Of a stretch of DNA of 64,000 nt, positions 17,331-25,247 are shown in pieces. The DNA lies in NCBI RefSeq assembly GCF_000069225.1, contig NC_010407.1, positions 3,162,001-3,226,000 on the forward strand. Direction: 5' to 3'. Below the pieces are notes generated by a model. That model searched no databases and had not been told where the DNA came from. It worked only from the letters and a program-made list of their open reading frames with translations. The first letter of the stretch is position 1. Every line of letters begins with the position of its first letter. The translations under genes were made by a program, and so were the position numbers. The DNA is from Clavibacter sepedonicus. Its GTDB lineage: Bacteria > Actinomycetota > Actinomycetes > Actinomycetales > Microbacteriaceae.

Positions 17331-18398
17331 TGTACTGAGTCATGACGTTGGTGACACTCGGGCCGCGGGCGTGAGCCCGTGGCTTGAGTGGATTCGTTCA
17401 GTGTTGTAGTGCTCGATGAAGGGGTCAAGCGCGTCGGCCCGGTGTTGGTTGCTGGTGAAGGGTTGCCGGTAGGCCCACTCGGTCGCGAGGGTCCGGTTGA
17501 AGCGCTCGACCTTGCCGTTCTGCCAGGGGCAGTGCGGGCGGATGAACTTCTGCCGCGCGCCCAGGTCCTGGACGGCGTTCTTGAACACGGTCGAGTGCCG
17601 GTAGGCGAACGCGTTGTCCGTGATGACCCGCTCGATCCGGGTGATCCCGCGCCCGGCGAAGTACGCCGCTGCGCGGGTCAGGAACCCGGCCGCGGTCGCG
17701 CCTTTCTCATCGGGATGGATCTCCGCGTAGGCGAGACGGGTGTGGTCATCGACCGCGGCATGGACGTAATCGAACCCGATCCCGCGGCCGCGGACCTGCT
17801 CGCTGCGCCCGTGGACCCGCCAGCCGCCTCCGTCCGGGATCCTCCCGAGCTTCTTCACGTCCACGTGGATCAGATCACCCGGATGCTCGTGCTCATACCG
17901 GTGCGCCGTTGACCGGGATGCCCGGATCACGGCCCCGGTGACGGGGTCCAACCATGCCAACGGCGGCGCCCCGTGCCGGCGCAGGATGCGGGAGATCGTA
18001 CGGGATGGAACACCTGTCACCGGCGCCAGCCGCGCAGGACCCGCCCGCAACTGGGCCCGCGCTTCCAGCACGGCCCGTTCCCGCTCCGGGCTCGTTCGCC
18101 TCGGTACTGACCGGGGCCGCGATGACCGATCCGTCAGCCCTCGCAGCCCCTCGGCACGGAACCGGTTCACCCATCGATGCGCGCACTGCCGCGACACCCC
18201 CAGCTCCCGCGCGACGTGCGCGACCGGCCGACGATCCTCCACCACCCGCCGCACGAGGAGAACCCTCCCGTGAACCGTCAGACGAGCATTACCGTGGGAC
18301 ATCGAGGCCTCCTGGCGATGGTTGAACTGAACAGCTCCATCAAGCCAGGAGGCCTCTTCACGCCGCCAGAAGTGTCACCAACGTCACGGCCGGGTACA
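17331..18398 (-). mobile_element. IS481-family insertion sequence, copy A
   Basis: A 1,068-bp element ending TGTAC...GTACA with near-perfect terminal inverted repeats of about 28 bp that contain TGACGTTGGTGACACT. CTAG flanks both sides (17326-17329 and 18400-18403), one base away from each end. IS481-type elements are known to favour NCTAGN targets. It carries one transposase gene and is the inverted counterpart, of identical length, of the copy at 26794-27861. The outer N bases of the two flanks do not match (CCTAGG versus GCTAGA). Confidence 0.92.
17340..18302 (-). CDS. IS481-family transposase, copy A
   Basis: A 320-aa DDE transposase: N-terminal helix-turn-helix (VAHVARELGVSRQCAHRWVN), then an rve/integrase core with Asp in FDYVHAAVDDHTRL, Asp in VITDNAFAY and Glu in NGKVERFNRT. 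The reading frame is intact and its stop lies inside the right inverted repeat. It differs from copy B by two residues seen directly: Arg for His in FAGRGIT, and Val for Ala in HSTVFKN. Both copies could therefore be active. Confidence 0.95.
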   Translation of the reverse strand: MSHGNARLTVHGRVLLVRRVVEDRRPVAHVARELGVSRQCAHRWVNRFRAEGLRGLTDRSSRPRSVPRRTSPERERAVLEARAQLRAGPARLAPVTGVPSRTISRILRRHGAPPLAWLDPVTGAVIRASRSTAHRYEHEHPGDLIHVDVKKLGRIPDGGGWRVHGRSEQVRGRGIGFDYVHAAVDDHTRLAYAEIHPDEKGATAAGFLTRAAAYFAGRGITRIERVITDNAFAYRHSTVFKNAVQDLGARQKFIRPHCPWQNGKVERFNRTLATEWAYRQPFTSNQHRADALDPFIEHYNTERIHSSHGLTPAARVSPTS

Positions 18399-18418
18399 GC
18401 TAGATGCCGCGAGACCGG

Positions 18419-18605
18419 CTACTCCCCCGACTGCCCCGCGTCCGTCACCGTCACGTCGGTGTGCACGAAGTTGAGGTACGAGCGGGAGGCGGTGGGGCCG
18501 CGCTGGCCCTGGTAGCGGGAGGCGTACTCGCCGGATCCGTAGGGCTTCTCGGCCGGCGACGACAGGCGGAAGAAGCAGAGCTGGCCGATCTTCATCCCGG
18601 GCCAC
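18419..18605 (-). pseudogene. 3' fragment of dcd (dCTP deaminase)
   Basis: About 187 bp identical in frame and order to the 3' end of the intact dcd at 19865-20470, including the TAG stop, with about nine base differences (roughly 95 percent identical by eye). The encoded peptide runs from [15 protein letters not shown] to DAGQSGE, with FVHTDV where the intact protein has FQHTDV. Homology stops abruptly near 18605 inside a GGGCCA stretch. It lies 20 bp from an IS end. It is a direct repeat of the intact gene's end and looks like the remnant boundary of an integrated or recombined segment. Confidence 0.88.
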
Positions 18606-18772
18606 GCCTTATCGTCGGAGATGAAGTCAGCTACCAGCTCTTCCTGAAGTACGGGTTGGCCGAGGGGGCGGTGCTGGAGCCCGACTGGTGGTCGACGAGA
18701 GCGCAGGCGCGGTTGTACGTGGAGGAACTCCAGGAGAACGACTTTCCCGCAGCGCCGAGCTCGATGTACTGA
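18606..18772 (+). pseudogene. 3' fragment of an unknown coding sequence
   Basis: Immediately after the dcd fragment an open frame on the plus strand encodes about 55 residues that look like a genuine C-terminus ([13 protein letters not shown] ... [20 protein letters not shown]) ending TGA at 18770-18772. It has no start codon of its own: in frame, it would run backwards into antisense dcd. It is probably the tail of a gene cut at the same junction as the dcd fragment. I do not recognise the family. Confidence 0.45.
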
Positions 18773-18808
18773 CCGTTGAGGTCAGCAGGGACCGTTGAGG
18801 TCAGCAGG
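18771..18808. repeat. 19-bp tandem duplication
   Basis: GACCGTTGAGGTCAGCAGG occurs twice head to tail (18771-18789, 18790-18808), followed by a partial third copy (GACCGT). It sits exactly at the 3' end of the minus-strand secreted-protein gene and creates its present TGA stop. Confidence 0.9.
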
Positions 18809-19186
18809 GACCGTGTAGGACGCTGACGCCTGCTGCGAGACGGTCTCCGATACGCCGAGGGTGACCCCAGCGGTGACCGAGGCGGACGCGACGACTGCGT
18901 CGGCGCTCAGAGTGCCTGAGACGGAGACATCCGCTTTGGCGGTGCTGCTCTGCCCTGCGGCGATCGTCAGGACCGCGCCGCCGTCTCCGTACGCCCGGAA
19001 GTCTCCGGGAATGTAGGTGTCGACCACATCGGTGACGCTGATGTCGGGACCGTCGCCGGCGCATTCAGAGTCCGGCGTGACGTCTGCGGCCTGGGCGGCA
19101 GTGCCACCGCCGAGGAGGACCGCGGTGACGCCGATGGTGATGGCGGGCCGGGTGAGCCGGGTCCAATCGCGCATGATGATCCTCAC
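18782..19186 (-). CDS. small secreted protein, unknown family
   Basis: A 134-aa protein with GTG start at 19186 overlapping the stop of the lipoprotein gene upstream (GTGA), so the two are coupled. Residues 1-33 form a Sec signal peptide (basic RDWTRLTRP, hydrophobic AITIGVTAVLLGGG, cleavage after AQA). The mature part begins ADVTPDSECAGDG and is Ser/Thr/Val-rich, beta-structured looking (AYGDGGAVLTIAAGQSS, VSVSGTLSADAVVASASV), with two cysteines, one of them the last residue. The C-terminus was changed by a 19-bp duplication. I recognise no family. Probably extracellular. Confidence 0.6.
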   Translation of the reverse strand: MRIIMRDWTRLTRPAITIGVTAVLLGGGTAAQAADVTPDSECAGDGPDISVTDVVDTYIPGDFRAYGDGGAVLTIAAGQSSTAKADVSVSGTLSADAVVASASVTAGVTLGVSETVSQQASASYTVPADLNGPC

Positions 19187-19680
19187 TTCGTCGTGTAGTA
19201 CGTGGTCAGCCAGTACCGGCTGCCGTTCGGGATGCTGACGTCCAGGGTCGTGCTGGCGGTGGGGTCGTCGAGAGGGACTGCAGCGATGCTGGTTCCCGAA
19301 TCACCGCATGTCGCTCCGACGCGGTTGGGCTTGGCTTGTTCGACGTCGATCCAGTAGGTCCCGGAGCCAGTGCACGTCAGCATCATCACGACCTTGGTCG
19401 TGGCAGGGTCGCCTGGAGGACGCAGCGTGAGGACGCCATTCTGGTCGCCGGTGAAAGTGCCAGTGGACTCACGGACGGGGTACGTCGCAGCCACACGGGC
19501 GTCCATGTCGGCGAAGCGGGTGTCGTCGCTCGGCCCCTCTGCCGCAGGCGATGACGTCGGCGACGAATCAGGAGGCGGTGCGGAGGCGGTGTCGAGGTCC
19601 GTGCATCCAGAGAGGCTCAAGGATGTGATCACGGCTGCGCACGCGATCAGCGTCGACGGCGCGCGGCACATTGCGTTCAT
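19183..19680 (-). CDS. lipoprotein of unknown function
   Basis: A 165-aa protein with a type II signal peptide: hydrophobic LIACAAVITSLSLSGC with lipobox LSGC and Cys26 as the lipidated residue, then a Ser/Pro-rich linker (APPPDSSPTSSPAAEG) and a beta-rich domain with two cysteines likely to form a disulphide (VMMLTCTGSGTYWIDVE and GATCGDSG). ATG 19680 has an AGGAGGG site seven bases upstream. It is coupled to the secreted-protein gene downstream. Both lie between the two dcd 3' ends, which suggests they arrived or were trapped together. No function can be assigned. Confidence 0.65.
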   Translation of the reverse strand: MNAMCRAPSTLIACAAVITSLSLSGCTDLDTASAPPPDSSPTSSPAAEGPSDDTRFADMDARVAATYPVRESTGTFTGDQNGVLTLRPPGDPATTKVVMMLTCTGSGTYWIDVEQAKPNRVGATCGDSGTSIAAVPLDDPTASTTLDVSIPNGSRYWLTTYYTTK

Positions 19681-19864
19681 CGGCGGCCCTCCTGGATTGC
19701 GGTCGGTGAAGTGTCACCGGAAGGAAGGCATTCGCGCCCGCCCTGTCCACAGGACTCCTCGAGATCCCCGAGCGAGACGGCCGCCGGTCTCCGGCGTCGC
19801 TCACGATGGCGCCGCCGGCCAGGCGCCTACCCGGAGGAGCGTGCCGCAGAGGTGGCGCGAAGGG

Positions 19865-20470
19865 CTACTCGCCCGACTGCCCCGCGTCCGTCACTGTCAC
19901 GTCGGTGTGCTGGAAGTTGAGGTACGAGCGGGAGGCCGTCGGGCCGCGCTGGCCCTGGTAGCGGGAGGCGTACTCGCCGGATCCGTAGGGCTTCTCGGCG
20001 GGCGACGACAGGCGGAAGAAGCACAGCTGGCCGATCTTCATGCCGGGCCAGAGCTTGATGGGCAGCGTCGCGACGTTGCTGAGCTCCAAGGTGACGTGCC
20101 CGGAGAACCCGGGGTCGATGAAGCCGGCGGTGGAGTGCGTGAGGAGCCCCAGGCGGCCAAGCGAGCTCTTGCCCTCGAGGCGGGCGGCGACGTCGTCGGG
20201 CAGGGTGACCATCTCGAAGGTGGATCCGAGGACGAACTCGCCCGGGTGCAGGATGAACGGATCCCCCTGCTTCGCCTCGATGAGGCGGGTCAGCTCGGGC
20301 TGGTCCTCGGCGGGGTCGATGTAGGGGTACTTGTGGTTGTCGAACAGCCGGAAGAAGCGGTCGATGCGCACGTCGATGCTCGCGGGCTGCAGCATCCCGG
20401 GGTCGTAGGGGTCGAGGGCCACTCGTCCGGCGTCGAGCTCGGCGGTGATGTCACGGTCGGAGAGGAGCAC
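19865..20470 (-). CDS. dcd: dCTP deaminase (probably bifunctional dCTP deaminase/dUTPase)
   Basis: A 201-aa trimeric-type nucleotide deaminase giving dUTP (and in many actinobacteria dUMP) from d[20 protein letters not shown] and [16 protein letters not shown] carry the active-site residues and nucleotide loop. The GTG start at 20470 is six bases from TAGGCT (20477-20482, minus strand), so leaderless. Its last 187 bp are repeated at 18419-18605. It is next to a divergent tRNA-Gly gene. Length and motifs are complete, so this is the functional copy. Confidence 0.95.
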
Positions 20471-20551
20471 GGCAGGAGCCTACCGGCGCTGGGCGGTGCC
20501 CGGCCGGAGTCTTGCTAGGCTGTGGTCTCGACCCGGCCCGAGGCCGGTCGC

Positions 20552-20625
20552 GCGAGTGTAGTTCAATGGTAGAACTTCAGCTTCCCAAGCTGATAGCGCG
20601 GGTTCGATTCCCGTCACTCGCTCCA
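20552..20625 (+). tRNA. tRNA-Gly (anticodon CCC)
   Basis: A 74-nt cloverleaf with CCA encoded at 20623-20625. The acceptor stem is GCGAGTG paired with CACTCGC; the anticodon stem is TCAGC/GCTGA with loop TTCCCAA, giving anticodon CCC; the T arm contains GGTTCGATTCC. It closely resembles E. coli glyU. Sequence after its 3' end is visibly less GC-rich and carries the restriction-modification genes, the usual picture for an island next to a tRNA. No second copy of the tRNA 3' end was found within the region. Confidence 0.95.
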
Positions 20626-20779
20626 TTAGGCGCCTCTATTGCGTCCAGGCCATGACCAGATTGCAAGTATCTTGGGGCGCAGAGCGTCAGGCTCTGGTCC
20701 TTGACACTTTCGATACTTATCGGCACCCTCAGAGTGGAGCGTTACCACGGACAAGCTCCCACCACCACTAGGAGCCCAG

Positions 20780-21847
20780 GTGTTCACTTTCCAGCATGGC
20801 AGCGATCAAAGCGAAACGCTTCTTCGGGCCTTATCACTCGAAGCCCGCGGGGCCGTAAGCGGAGGTGGAGTATTCGCTTGGACCACGACATATGGAGCGA
20901 CAGCATTTTTTAGCGATCCAGAAATCGCCCAACTGCTTAAGCTCAGAACGTTTCGTTTGATCGTCGGTACGGACGCCATCACCGACGTCGCCGCGATCAG
21001 AAAGCTGCAGCAGCTTTCCGCAGATCACCCACACTTGCAAGTGGAGGCGCTCGTCAACCCGACGTCTTCACTTTTCCACCCGAAATTCGCGTGGTTCCAG
21101 CACGTCACACACACGTCGCTCATAGTAGGTTCGGGGAATCTGACTAGGGGCGGCCTGTTGTCAAACTGGGAAGCCTTCACTGCAATCCGTATTCAAAATG
21201 AAGACGAAGCCACAGCGCTTGGCCAAATTTCGCAATTCTTTCAGAACCAAGCAGCAAATATTCGCAACCTCGACGATCCAGATGTCCTCGCCCGGGTAGC
21301 GAATAATAGCGGAAGCGAGCGTAGACTGAAGCACGAGGCCGCCCGAGTGGTCAGCGCCGAACCGGACAAAGTCGTCTCCGACAGCGCCAGCGTCTTCATT
21401 ACCGAAATTCCGAAATCAGGAAATAGGTGGAGTCAAGTCAACATTAACCGAGCTAGCTTTGAATCGTTTTTTGGCGTACAAGCCGTACACTCGCGACAGC
21501 TTCTCTTTCAACAAGTTCTTGCATCTGGCGAACTCGGTGATGCAGAAAGCCGCAAGTCCGTAGTCGTTAAAAGCCAAAATTACCGGTTTGAATTATCCGC
21601 AGCGCGGGGGCTCGAGTACCCGCCAACGGGACGACCGATCGCAGTATTTGTTAAGATCGACAATGATCAAATTGTTTACTCTTTGGTAATGCCATCGCAA
21701 TCCGTGCATAGTGAATTAGATGCGTATCTAAACGCCACAGGGCCTAATCGGATAGATAGAATGCGCAAAGTGCGATGCACGGGCATAGAACTAAGGCGCG
21801 CCATCCCGTCCCTCCCGCTACTTCAAGCAACCCTGCCCGACGCCTAG
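20780..21847 (+). CDS. PLD-family restriction endonuclease (NgoFVII/BfiI-like)
   Basis: A 355-aa protein with a single HKD-type site: His100-Pro-Lys102 in SLFHPKFAWF, then GSGNLTRGGL with Ser118 and Asn120, and Glu131. Spacing matches what I recall for BfiI, the metal-independent type IIS enzyme with one PLD active site per subunit. The second half (about 190-350), starting VFITEIPKSGNRWSQVN, fits the B3-like DNA-recognition domain of NgoFVII-type enzymes. The GTG start has AGGAG five bases upstream. Two DNA methyltransferase genes follow. Base composition is lower in GC than the neighbours, a sign of transfer. Its stop overlaps that of the convergent methyltransferase. Confidence 0.82.
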   Translation: MFTFQHGSDQSETLLRALSLEARGAVSGGGVFAWTTTYGATAFFSDPEIAQLLKLRTFRLIVGTDAITDVAAIRKLQQLSADHPHLQVEALVNPTSSLFHPKFAWFQHVTHTSLIVGSGNLTRGGLLSNWEAFTAIRIQNEDEATALGQISQFFQNQAANIRNLDDPDVLARVANNSGSERRLKHEAARVVSAEPDKVVSDSASVFITEIPKSGNRWSQVNINRASFESFFGVQAVHSRQLLFQQVLASGELGDAESRKSVVVKSQNYRFELSAARGLEYPPTGRPIAVFVKIDNDQIVYSLVMPSQSVHSELDAYLNATGPNRIDRMRKVRCTGIELRRAIPSLPLLQATLPDA

Positions 21848-23124
21848 AGACTTGCGCTAATCATTACTTCGGCCTGAGGGGCAGCGACTCCGTTAAAACG
21901 CGTTGCATTGAACTTACTATGCACTGACTTTTCAATGCGCATAACATCTACCTTAGCGAAGTGCACCTTAGCGATTTGCACGAGTTCGTCGATCGAGATC
22001 AAGCGCGTGTTTGGCCGAGCCTTGGTCCCCTGTCCCTGGGGCGAGTACGACAGTACAATTGCTGCCTCTTTCTGTCGCGCCAAACTAAAGAGATCCTCGA
22101 AGGCCTTTGAAGCCTGAGAGCGAATACTAAACGGGCTTTGATGCCGCTCCTTGCGATACAGCCCGCGGCTGGGGGAGCTTGATCCGGGCGCACTTGCAAC
22201 TCCGGGATCATCACCAAGCGCAATCGTCTCAAGGACGTGGTAAAAACGACTGTAGTGATCGCGCGTGTAAGGCGGATCGGCGTAAATCACACTTGTGTTT
22301 CGTTTTAAGGCAGAAAGGATGTCTCGATAATCGCCGACTGCTGTGGTGCATTCGTATGCCGTCGGTGTTAAATCGTTATATTGTGATAATTTCTTTTCGA
22401 ATAAGTTAAAGGCCGATGCGGTTCGGTTGGCCACGCTACGCTGAATAGCGGCCATCTTGAGGACACCAACCCTGTCTCTGAGACGCATTGGTTGGGCGAA
22501 GTGATTGCCCACGGTCCCAACGCTGTCACTTGCGCTACCCAACAGGGCAGCCAAAAATGTGTCGCCGCCTGGACTTGAACGCTCATACTTTATTGCCGCG
22601 GATAGTGCATCAATTTCTAAAGCTTGCCGAAAAGAGAAATATGCCCCTCCGTAGTACCGCGATACCGTCCCTCCCGCCGCCTCCAAAACAGATGCCGCTC
22701 GCGATAAGAGTCTCGAATAGGCGGATGTCTTCAAGTCGCCGCTCGCAATTATGCCTTTTTCGACATAGTCTGCATACGCGTCAGGGTTTTGACTCACAGA
22801 TGCAAGCGCGTCGTCTTCGTACTTCAGAAGGTCAGTGAGCTCGTTACCAAGAGAACCAAGCCAGTCGGTTGCCTTGCTAATAATTGGGGCTGCGTAAAGC
22901 ATGTCTTGGTGACGCGACTTACAAAGAGCCGAGGAGAGAATCGCTGAATAATGCTGAACATCGGATGCGAGCACTGGGCGCTCCTGCGCAAGTGAGCGTG
23001 CGACAACACCACTGCCGGAAAACAGGTCTACCGCAACTTTACCGGGCGAAGCGACGCTCTCTACCGCGGACGAAATTTCAGCTAAATAGCGCGTCTTATT
23101 ACCCAGGTAGTGAATTGGCCTCAT
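21844..23124 (-). CDS. DNA adenine methyltransferase, D12 (Dam-like) class
   Basis: A 426-aa N6-adenine methyltransferase starting at ATG 23124 (MRPIHYLGNKTRYL, the usual beginning of D12-class enzymes); the 56 codons upstream are rejected. The SAM motif is DLFSGSGVV (33-41) and the catalytic motif DPPYTRDHY is at 283-291. The segment between (about 60-270) holds the target-recognition part. It is convergent with the endonuclease gene, their stops sharing CTAG, and divergent from the second methyltransferase. It presumably protects one strand of the site cut by the endonuclease. AT-richer than flanking genes. Confidence 0.88.
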   Translation of the reverse strand: MRPIHYLGNKTRYLAEISSAVESVASPGKVAVDLFSGSGVVARSLAQERPVLASDVQHYSAILSSALCKSRHQDMLYAAPIISKATDWLGSLGNELTDLLKYEDDALASVSQNPDAYADYVEKGIIASGDLKTSAYSRLLSRAASVLEAAGGTVSRYYGGAYFSFRQALEIDALSAAIKYERSSPGGDTFLAALLGSASDSVGTVGNHFAQPMRLRDRVGVLKMAAIQRSVANRTASAFNLFEKKLSQYNDLTPTAYECTTAVGDYRDILSALKRNTSVIYADPPYTRDHYSRFYHVLETIALGDDPGVASAPGSSSPSRGLYRKERHQSPFSIRSQASKAFEDLFSLARQKEAAIVLSYSPQGQGTKARPNTRLISIDELVQIAKVHFAKVDVMRIEKSVHSKFNATRFNGVAAPQAEVMISASL

Positions 23125-23382
23125 GCCAGACTCGTCGTTAATTATTTCGCTCCAATTACGTGATTCGATTCCGCCCCGGCCAAGCGACCGACAGTGCGCT
23201 TCGCGCCTATGTTGTCCTAACATTGAGCGCCCTAGAACCCCAGCACGTCGCCCTGCCCTGCGAGCACCGTTGCTGGGTTGGAGGATGCACACAACGCCTC
23301 ACCAGCCACGACTTACTCGACCAGGCCAGGATCGCAATCTTCTAAACTCGTGCGCTGGCCCTGCTAGCGATGAGATCAGTAG

Positions 23383-23388
23383 TATAGT
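23383..23388 (+). promoter_or_regulatory. -10 element of the second methyltransferase gene
   Basis: TATAGT, eight bases before the ATG at 23397. The 272-bp gap between the two divergent methyltransferase genes (23125-23396) should hold both promoters; no clear -35 box, operator repeat or controller-protein gene is visible in it. Confidence 0.45.
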
Positions 23389-23396
23389 GTCTTGAC

Positions 23397-24572
23397 ATGG
23401 GGCTAAGCATGACGACCGAACATGTTGCGGCAGACGATCAAGGTGTGCTTCCTCTGGATCGCGCAGTCGAGGTCGATGCCAAACCAATAGAAGATGCGCC
23501 TGAGCAAAACGAGGTGCCCGCTACTCACATAGCCGTTGCTGGAGCACTGATGGTGGGCGACGCAAGTTCGGCCCTTCGGGTACTGCATGCCGATCCCGAG
23601 CGGCTTGAAAGTATCAAACTTTGCTACCTCGACCCTCCCTACAACACTGGAGAAACTTTTCGACACTACAGCGACAAGCGTGATTCTAATGAATGGATTT
23701 CTGAATTACGTGGTCACCTAACTGCGCTTATACCGCTACTAGCGCCAGACGCAAGCGTGTGGTTGCACCTAGATGACTCCGAGCAACACCGCGCTCGAGT
23801 CGTCATGGACGAAGTGTTTGGGCGCGAGGCTTTCGTCTCTACGATAATTTGGCAAAAGCGCAAGAGCCGGGATAATCGCAAGGCCTTCAGCTCGATGCAC
23901 GACTATATACACGTTTATGCTTTGAGTGGACCGAAGTCATGGAAGCGCGTTCGCCATGGGCTCCCTGACCAAGGCACATTTGCCAATCCCGATAACGATC
24001 CCCGCGGGCCGTGGCGATCTGCTCCCATGTCGGTGCAGGCAGGTCATGCTACTCAAAATCAGTTTTATACGGTAGTTACCCCCAGTGGCGCACGCCATGA
24101 TCCACCACCAGGCCGATGCTGGACTTTTTCCAAGATGCGTCTGGAGGAACTTGTTCGTGACGGCCGTGTCTACTGGCCTAGGGGGGGTGCTGGTAAACCT
24201 CGGTTGAAGCGATACGAAAGCGAAAGCGGAGGCCTTGCACCATTCACGATCTGGACCGCAGACGAGGTGGGAGATACTGCGAGTGCAAAAAAGGAGTTAC
24301 TTAGGGACTTTCCGGGCGGGCCGGTGTTTGACACACCGAAACCGGAGAAGCTTCTCGAGCGAATAATTAAAATTGGTAGCGATCCAGGCGATACGGTTTT
24401 AGATTACTACTTGGGATCGGGAACAACCGCTGTCGTTGCTCAGCGCTTGGGTCGTAATTGGATTGGCGTAGAACAGAACGAAAGTGTTGTCGAGGAATAC
24501 GTCATTCCGAGACTTCGGCGTGGAAGCGTTGTTCTCCGGGAGGTGCTTTGGCGCGTTACTAACGTTTGGTAG
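23397..24572 (+). CDS. DNA methyltransferase, beta class (type III Mod-like)
   Basis: A 391-aa N6-adenine or N4-cytosine methyltransferase with the beta-class motif order: catalytic DPPYNTGE at 79-86 comes first, the SAM-binding YYLGSGTTAVVAQRLGRNWIGVE near 337-359 comes last. VWLHLDDSEQ, the region after SPMH-like SSMHDYIHVYA, and TPKPEKLLERII are typical of Mod/RsrI-like enzymes. At 391 aa it is shorter than type III Mod proteins, and no Res helicase gene is present, so it more likely serves a type IIS system with the PLD nuclease. An alternative start is ATG 23409. The last codons run into a GCAGGC...GCCTGC hairpin. Confidence 0.87.
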   Translation: MGLSMTTEHVAADDQGVLPLDRAVEVDAKPIEDAPEQNEVPATHIAVAGALMVGDASSALRVLHADPERLESIKLCYLDPPYNTGETFRHYSDKRDSNEWISELRGHLTALIPLLAPDASVWLHLDDSEQHRARVVMDEVFGREAFVSTIIWQKRKSRDNRKAFSSMHDYIHVYALSGPKSWKRVRHGLPDQGTFANPDNDPRGPWRSAPMSVQAGHATQNQFYTVVTPSGARHDPPPGRCWTFSKMRLEELVRDGRVYWPRGGAGKPRLKRYESESGGLAPFTIWTADEVGDTASAKKELLRDFPGGPVFDTPKPEKLLERIIKIGSDPGDTVLDYYLGSGTTAVVAQRLGRNWIGVEQNESVVEEYVIPRLRRGSVVLREVLWRVTNVW

Positions 24573-24598
24573 CAGGCAGGGCGCCTGCTTACGCGCGG

Positions 24599-24624
24599 AA
24601 AAGCCCCGTCAATTTTCGGCTTTT
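24599..24624. terminator. candidate terminator after the methyltransferase gene
   Basis: AAAAGCC and GGCTTTT form a 7-bp inverted repeat with a 12-nt loop, ending in a T run on either strand, 27 bp after the methyltransferase stop. A GC hairpin overlapping the stop (24572-24588) precedes it. Confidence 0.5.
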
Positions 24625-24754
24625 GTCGCCAAGATGGGTGGCTTCCTTACTGCCGCATGTGTGATTGGCTTGACTGCCCCATTGTTTGCTTGCAGCCCCC
24701 ATGAAGGGGCATGACTTAACGCGGCCATCGGGAAAAGCTCCTTATTTGAGTGTT

Positions 24755-25247
24755 CTGCTGACCTCGCCAGCAGCGACATCATCTCCGCCCCAGCCGATTC
24801 GCCGTTGCGGGCCGCATCCGCCGCCTGCTCATGGGTCTTGAGCGCATGCCGCCGCGGCATCCGCGGCATCCGCCTCTGGTGCGTGCGGCCGGTATGGATC
24901 TCCGTGATCGCCTCGCGGAGGGCGCAAAACATGTCGTTGCCGCTGGCCTCGAGGATCAGGTGGTGACACTCGATATCGACGGCGAGGAAGTCGAGGTGGC
25001 GTAGATCCACTGCGAGCTCGGCGATGCGCGTGCGCTGAGCGGCCGATGCGTGGCGCGCGGCCAGTGACGCCGAGACCGGCTCGGCTGCGCGGGGCAGCTG
25101 GGTGAGGGAGCGGAAGTGGTCCGAGCGGCCGGGGCCGTTGAGGCGGCAGCAGATGATGCGCGGGTCGTAGACGTTCCAGCGGCCCGGGCCCTGCACCACG
25201 GCGCCCACGCGGCGGTTCAGCACGAGGAGCGCCATCGCCTCGAGGAC
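24755..25247 (-). pseudogene. remnant of a GntR/FadR-family regulator (FCD domain)
   Basis: The minus strand encodes most of a GntR-type regulator: VLEAMALLVLNRRVGAVVQ, WNVYDPRIICCRLNGPGR, then FCD-domain segments LDFLAVDIECHHLILEASGN and THEQAADAARNG. The winged-helix N-terminus is missing (VLEAM is preceded by unrelated sequence), about eight residues are lost before LDFLAVDIE, and the tail runs into unrelated sequence near 24755. It lies directly upstream of gntP, divergent from it, the place of a gluconate regulator. The 24573-24754 stretch between it and the R-M gene contains only terminator-like hairpins. Confidence 0.75.

Noticed and set aside
23397..24572. Full type III restriction system
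   Set aside because: The Mod-like methyltransferase has no Res helicase partner in the region and is shorter than usual Mod proteins.
20601..24760. Possible tRNA-Gly attachment-site duplication at the far end of the R-M cassette
   Set aside because: No copy of the tRNA 3' end (GGTTCGATTCCCGTCACTCGC) was found downstream, and there is no integrase gene; tRNA-targeted integration remains only a guess.
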